Assembly: GCA_021234155.1 (NCBI GenBank)
Contig: JAJEKV010000003.1
Span: forward strand, 18,398,386 to 18,462,385
Length of the DNA stretch: 64,000 nt
Direction of reading: 5' to 3'
Origin: Isoetes taiwanensis
Lineage: Eukaryota > Streptophyta > Lycopodiopsida > Isoetales > Isoetaceae
Under the pieces are notes generated by a model. That model saw nothing but the letters and a program-made list of their open reading frames with translations, did no database searches and was not told the DNA's origin. A program made the position numbers and the translations under genes. Positions 58,905 through 64,000 of the stretch are shown here, one piece after another. Within the stretch, counting starts at the first letter, position 1. Each line of letters opens with the position of its first letter.

Positions 58905-59985
58905 CTGCAGCTTCCTATCTCCATAAAACCCCAGCTGAGAACACTCGTAACAAAAAGAAAAGGCACAAATTAAGATCATCTAAGAGGTCCTCCTAACAAA
59001 TCAGAGGGATAGAAGAGGTCCTCTTTATTATCGATAGCGAGAAAGAAAATTGGGGTAATGATGACTTTCTAAAAGATAATACTGCCTCCAACACTGCTTT
59101 AGATGCTTCCAAATATGAGAGAGGGAAATGTAGGACTGGAAAGACTGCAGCTTCCTATCTCTATAAAACCCTAGCTGAGAACACTCATAGCCCAAAAAAA
59201 AAGGGGGGGCGCAAGTTAAGATCATCTAAAAGGTTCTCCTAGTAAGTCAGAGGAATAGAAGAGGACCTCTTTGAATAGAGGGGAATCACCAAAGCATTTT
59301 TCCTAAACGAGAGCCATCTCCAAGAATGATAAGAAAACTAAATATTAATCTGAGTGATAGCTTTAAGAGCAATAATGTGGCAAAGAAGCCCCGTGATTCG
59401 GAGATGATAAATACAAGTGTGATAAAAAACAATAAGGTGATGGATCTTTCTGCGGATTTACAGACAACCAATGCTAATTGTCATTCTACCCAATTGATTA
59501 ATGATGGGCTGGGCGAAATCAATTAGCGAGGATTGTCTGAATGATAATGGCATGTAATGATGATCATAGGATTAGATGGAAATTGGTCATGCACAAATAC
59601 TCTAACTTGGCAGGTGACAAAACCGAGTACGAGCCAATAGCTAAGATCTCTTTAAGAGACTCTCCTCCCATTTCTCCTTGCTCCACGGGAAGGAATCAAT
59701 GTAGAGAGCTAGATAATGATGTGGTTTTAATGTGTATTCATGCTCAAGAAGTCATACAATGATCAAGAGTTGAGGGCATCCCACCATAAAAATAGATGGG
59801 CAGATCTGGTTATGGAAGAGGACAACACCAATGAGATAGAGAGATTATTTGAAATTCGAAGGAAGAATAAACTGTATGAACGAGAGGTGTTGTGTGAAGT
59901 AGACATTGTATCTACAAAAAGAAACAAACCCTCTCGACCAGATAAAATTATAAGTTGAAACATCAGGGGTATGAAATTCTCTGAA
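58905..59985 (+). mobile_element. L1-type ORF1/endonuclease junction fragment, unit 1
   Basis: The frames carry KSNNVAKKPRDSEMINTSVI (59362) and then RPDKIIS-x-NIRGM (59937-59970). The latter is the KIISWNIRGL motif that opens the L1 endonuclease, with a stop at the Trp position (tga for tgg). The upstream part holds two sub-repeats of about 230 bp (aagactgcagcttcctatct at about 58900 and 59141). The whole unit recurs at 60290-61280. Confidence 0.6.
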
Positions 59986-59989
59986 GTGG

Positions 59990-60280
59990 AAGGTAATAGA
60001 TTAGCTTTGGCTACTACCCGACCTTGCTGCATTAATACTGTCCCCACTGCTTGACCACAAGCATCCGTATAAACCTCAAAGTACTCATTTAGAATGGACA
60101 TTTTGATATAGGACTATGAAACAACTCCTCTTTAATAAGCTTAAAAGCTTCTTGTTGTACCTTGTCCCATACATATTCGCGATCTTTCTTTAAAAGATTG
60201 TGAGTGGAGCTACTACCTTGGAAAATTTCAGCACAAATTTCCTATTTCTGTGAGCTCTAGCTTGTGATGTATGAGCAGTC
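59990..60280 (-). mobile_element. Ty3/gypsy-type pol fossil (RT end and RNase H start)
   Basis: The minus-strand frame at 60101-59990 contains VYTDACGQAVGTVLMQQGR, the start of the Ty3/gypsy RNase H domain (TDASG-x-x-G-x-VLxQ). Residues typical of the end of the RT lie just upstream. It is short and broken, with no LTR nearby. It sits between two L1-derived units, so it either inserted there or was carried by the duplication. Confidence 0.75.
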
Positions 60281-60289
60281 TCTTTACCC

Positions 60290-61280
60290 CAGCTTCCCAT
60301 CTCTAGAGAACCCCAACTGAGAACACTCGTAGCAAAAAGAAAAAGCACAAGTTAAGATCATCTAAAAGGTCCTAGCAAGTCAGAGAAATAGAAGAGGTCA
60401 TCTTTATTATCGACAGTGAGAAAGAAAACTGGGGTAATGATGACTTTCTAAAAGATAATACTGCCTCCAACATTGCTTTAGCTGCCTCCATATCTAAGAG
60501 AGGGAAATCTAGGACTGGGAAGACTGCAACTTCCTATCTCCATAAAACTCTAGCTGAGAACACTCATAGGAAAAAAAAAAGGGGAGGGGGTTGGGGGGGG
60601 GGGGGGCAAGTTAAGATCATCTAAAAGGTCCTCCTAGCAAGTCAGAGGAATAGAAGAGGACCTCTTTGAGTGGAGGGGAATTATCAAAGAATTTTTTCTA
60701 AATGGGAGATCAATAGTCTGGAGAGCCGTCTCTAAGAATGATAAGAAAACATGTATCAATCTGAGGAGGTCGTTGGTAGCTTTAAGAGCAACGATGTGGC
60801 AAAGAAGCCTCGTGATTCAGAGATGATAAATAAAAGTGTGATAGAAAATAATAAGGTGATGGATCTTTCTGCGGATTTACAGACAACCAATGCTAATTGT
60901 CATTCTACCCAATTGACTAATGATGTATTGACTGGGCAAAATCAATTAGCAGGGATTGTCTATAATGATGATCACGTGCAATGATGATCATAGGCTTGGA
61001 TGGAAAGTGGTCAATGCACAAGCACTCTAACTTGACGGGTGACAAAATCGAGTACGAGTCCTTAGCTAAGATCTCGTTAAGATACTCCTATTTCTCCTCG
61101 CTCCATAGGAAGGAATCAATGTAGGGAGTTGGATAAGAATAGATGCACAGATCCGATTATGGACGAGGACAACATCAATGACACTGAGAGATTATTTGGA
61201 CTTCGAAAGAAAAGAAAAATGGATGAACGAGCGGGGATGTGTGAAGTAGACGGAGTATCTACAAAAGGAACTCGAACATA
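60290..61280 (+). mobile_element. L1-type fragment, unit 2 (duplicate of 58905-59985)
   Basis: It repeats the sub-repeats (60310, 60510), the KSNDVAKKPRDSEMINKSVI frame (60781) and the region before the endonuclease motif, about 1.4 kb downstream of unit 1. The divergence is modest. A G-rich run at 60582-60607 corresponds to a shorter one at 59205. The endonuclease start is not retained. Confidence 0.65.
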
Positions 61281-61974
61281 AACGTTCGTTCAATCATTGC
61301 GAACAAGCTGGATCATCAAGGAGCTGGAACAAACTATACTCTATGAACCAAATACCATGCAAGGGCATTTGGATGTTTCAGAATTGACCCCGATTCGGAC
61401 GCCATTATTTACCTCGATTTTAATTACATGATTTAAAAAGTTTGTAATCCCTCAATATCTTCTTGACTTTTGTGGATAACATGAAAAACAATTACAAGCA
61501 TTCTGCGCCACTTGTCAGATATTTATTCGCTGGACTGAAAAAGTGACTTCGAAAAAGCAGAATGTTAAGTAAACACATCGGAGTGTTATTTAAAAAGGAA
61601 AGGTTAGTAGATGGTCTATTCGTGGGATTTAAACGCTCCACATGGCATTGCCCCGTTGGAGCCATGGCAGACTGCGTTGTAAGTGTCCTTTACATTTTAC
61701 AAAGCTTGGGAGAATTAACGTGGTGATGCCACATGGCAGACGAATCCATTGCAGAATGGTATTTTGGCACTTGCATGCACAAACATGTGCATAATTAAAC
61801 AATTATCTGTATGATACACCCAAAAATGAATAGCAAATGAAACATTTTCATGAGTCAAGCAACTTGAAAAGAAATAGCAACAAACTGATGAAAAATGGTT
61901 ATTTATTGAAGTGTTTAAACATCTAGCGACCAAATTATAGACACATGGCGCAATTTTGTGCCATCCATCCGCTG
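61281..61974. other. Spacer at the 3' side of the SecA2-like gene
   Basis: No gene is supported. It should contain the 3' UTR of the minus-strand gene that stops at 61975. Confidence 0.5.
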
Positions 61975-62281
61975 TTAGAGAAAACTTTGTGGATCAATAT
62001 CCTGGTCTGTAGATAACCATGGCTGCAAAAGTGATTCTACGGTCATCCTGCGAACGGAACTTAGCATTCCAATGAAAAAGCGTGCACCATCAATTTTGTA
62101 TTCTTCTAAAGGGTTCATCCTTCCAAAGCTTCTCACTTGTACCTACATTTGCCACAAATGAATATATTGTAATATATGATCTGCAGGACAATGAAGATCA
62201 GCTTACAGCAGATAAGAGACGGTTCATATTAACAAGATGAATTCTCCAGAAGTGGTCAAGCGCATTGATCCCAAGAATTCT
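61975..62281 (-). CDS. SECA2: SecA2-like plastid translocase ATPase, last two exons
   Basis: Two short minus-strand exons, 62281-62207 and 62142-61975, have GT/AG borders and matching phase 0. They read ALDHFWRIHLVNMNRLLSA, then VQVRSFGRMNPLEEYKIDGA, RFFIGMLSSVRRMTVESLLQ and a 15-residue tail to TAA. This is the helical scaffold/C-terminal part of SecA; NPLEEYKIDG and the absence of a bacterial-type zinc tail fit plant SecA2, the motor of the second thylakoid/envelope Sec system. No earlier exon could be identified up to the copia LTR at 62864, so the gene either continues beyond the window or is a truncated remnant. Confidence 0.75.
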
Positions 62282-62863
62282 CTGTAATCAGAAAATGGCA
62301 TACAGAATTAATACAGGAATTGCGAAGCAGTTGAATTTGAAGAATGGTCGGCAAGATAGAACACATCATGTCATGCAGGTTCCATGCTGGAAGGATCATT
62401 CAGTAGATGGTGGAAGGGAATAGAAACGAGTGAACAAGACTGGAACTGTTCATCACGCTCTAACATTGTGATCTCTGAAAATAGAACCGAGAGATAATAC
62501 GACTTTCTATGATCTTCCTCAACCATTGCGGTATCATTTTAAATTGGACCTTCCAGGCATAAGAGGCCTTATTGATCTGCTGAGGTATCTGATGCAGAGA
62601 AAACTTTCTGGATAGACGTCATACTATTATGATATAATGTAGTGCAGGGTGGCAAAAAACTTGATCATAAACATGAAGAGAACATAAATCAGCATAATGG
62701 TTGTGGCGTTGCCATTTTGCTGGCACTTACACAAGTGCTACAATATCGGGGAGCTAGTTTAGATGAGAAGGCAATGTTATAGCTGATGCACCGGGCACTT
62801 GCAAAATGTTTTCTCACCACCTCAGCTCCTCAGGACAAGATGAGAAAAGAGGATTGTAAAACC
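62282..62863. other. Probable intron of the SecA2-like gene
   Basis: No exon with SecA similarity was found on the minus strand here. The sequence runs from the acceptor at 62282 to the copia LTR, so it is probably intron or, if the gene is truncated, plain spacer. Confidence 0.4.
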
Positions 62864-63058
62864 TGTTAGATCTATATGCTGGCATGTATGATGACGTCAC
62901 ACTGCTGACCTGGCACACTGCATGCCTGTACGCTGTTGCTGACATGGCATTCTTCATATAAACCATAGTCATGCCTATCTGTAGTTAGTCTGTTTTCCTA
63001 GAGCTAGGCACTCGTACTTTGTAGCTTTCTTCCACCATAATACATTACAATGTTTACA
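62864..63058 (+). mobile_element. 5' LTR of a Ty1/copia-type element
   Basis: About 195 bp from TGTTAGATC to TGTTTACA. TATA-like catataaacc is at 62957. The 3' border is fixed by the adjacent primer-binding site; the 5' border by TG and the usual short copia LTR size. A fossil or possibly recent copy; only its left end is in the window. Confidence 0.75.
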
Positions 63059-64000
63059 TGGTATCAGAGCTCAGGCATGGCTGGGAGTTAGCATTAATAA
63101 AATTTTGTGAGGATTGAGTGCTTCTTGCTGAAAGTTTACAAGCTAAAACAGATTCAAGTTGGCTTTCCAACAAGCCAAGATTCATTGGAATCACACATTG
63201 TTGGGAGATCTTGTAATTTGGTTGCAAGAATTGGTCTAGAACGGGTCTAGAACGCGCTGCGGGTCTAGAACGGGTCTAGAATGTGGTAGCTCGAAAAATC
63301 TATGCAGAGATTCATTCAATCTTGCGAGTTTTTCAAAAGTGGAAAGGCTTAAGTCAGCAGTCTATTACTCGATCTGGTGTTTGCGGCAAAGATTTTGCCG
63401 GATTTCAAGTTTGGCAAAAATTTGGTATGTTTTTGGTATGCTTTTCTCGAAACGTTTTTAGTTCCGTTGAAGAATTTGAAGATTAATGGTTCGGATCTGG
63501 AGTCGTGGAAGGTCTGGTGTCGTGGTCAAGATTTCATAGATTGAATCGGATTTGATCTGAAGATCCTAGAGCCCATCTGAACTGGAGTTGGTGTGTCGGA
63601 ATGGTTTTTGGCATGCGGGGTGCAACAAATATTGACAATTGGCAGAACTATTTTAAGGGAAAATGTGCATTGTAAATTTTTACCGGATTCTTGTTGGAGA
63701 AGCTGCGATTTCTAAGCATCCCCGCAATTTCTTGCTAAGGTTTGGATTAAGGGGCCTGCAACGGGTTTCCAGCACAAGCTGGGTACGACTTTGGGTCTGA
63801 TCTTTCTGGAGGAGCTTGCAGCACAGCAACCTGGATACAGATTTGGGTCTATCTTTCAGAAGGGGTTTGCAGCAAAGCAAGCTGGGCACAGCTAACTGGA
63901 ATTTAGAACTGGAATTCATTCTATCTTAGAATATTGTGAGAACTTGTTACTTGAGAATGCCTATATTTTCAGGGTCTTCTCAGGTTCTCGAATTTTCAGG
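63059..64000 (+). mobile_element. Copia-type internal region, start (runs off the window)
   Basis: The primer-binding site tggtatcagagc (63059-63070) is a perfect match to the standard plant initiator tRNA-Met site. The rest is leader-like sequence with gggtctagaacgggtctaga-type short repeats (63238-63280). No gag domain is readable before the window ends. Whether the element is whole cannot be told. Confidence 0.65.

Noticed and set aside
1-64000. A defence system, secondary-metabolite cluster or integrated virus
   Set aside because: The host genes are unrelated housekeeping genes and the rest is retrotransposon-derived; nothing suggests a co-working set.

Overview
The window is nuclear DNA of a land plant. 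The evidence is a plastid-targeted class I fructose-bisphosphate aldolase with introns, a UBR7-type UBR-box/PHD gene, the last exons of a plastid SecA2-like gene, a DUF868 relic, and a dense mix of L1-type LINEs, a second LINE family, LTR relics and a TRIM. The repeat load and nesting suggest a large genome; a fern or other seedless plant is my guess, not a result. No rRNA gene, intact tRNA gene, CRISPR array or prokaryotic-style operon was seen.

The layout is dominated by a 30.5-kb direct duplication. Bases 1-15127 recur as 30521-45636 in the same order: 3' half of a LINE (LINE A, + strand), 5.5 kb without a clear gene, the UBR7-like gene, the aldolase gene (- strand), then a LINE of the same family on the - strand (LINE B) carrying a TRIM. 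In copy 2 both genes read cleanly from ATG to stop through canonical splice sites (392 and 396 aa). In copy 1 both are interrupted by single-base indels. Within the transposons the copies differ mostly at CAG/CTG/CCG triplets, within the genes at short runs. I read this as consensus error of methylation-sensitive long reads, possibly with a false duplication, rather than as two diverged loci.

Between the copies (15128-28682) lie two diverged tandem units of about 2.06 kb, the second split by a near-full-length 6.4-kb L1-type LINE (LINE C, - strand) with a 12-bp target-site duplication, then a decayed DUF868 gene and a BED zinc-finger fragment. Beyond copy 2, LINE B continues to about 48600 but is split by a + strand L1 fragment (LINE D). 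Then come a 680-bp array of a degenerate 10-11-bp unit, short tandem repeats, a 1.8-kb solo LTR with a 5-bp target-site duplication, a TRIM-type LTR joined to a different 2.6-kb LTR, duplicated L1 pieces around a Ty3/gypsy pol fossil, two 3'-terminal exons of a SecA2-like gene, and the 5' LTR and primer-binding site of a Ty1/copia-type element running off the window.

The host genes do not form a pathway together: aldolase acts in the Calvin cycle in the plastid stroma, SecA2 drives plastid protein export, and UBR7 is a chromatin or N-degron reader. The most notable items are the duplication and its error pattern, a LINE family whose copies end in different microsatellites, the TRIM, and the helically phased 10-11-bp array.
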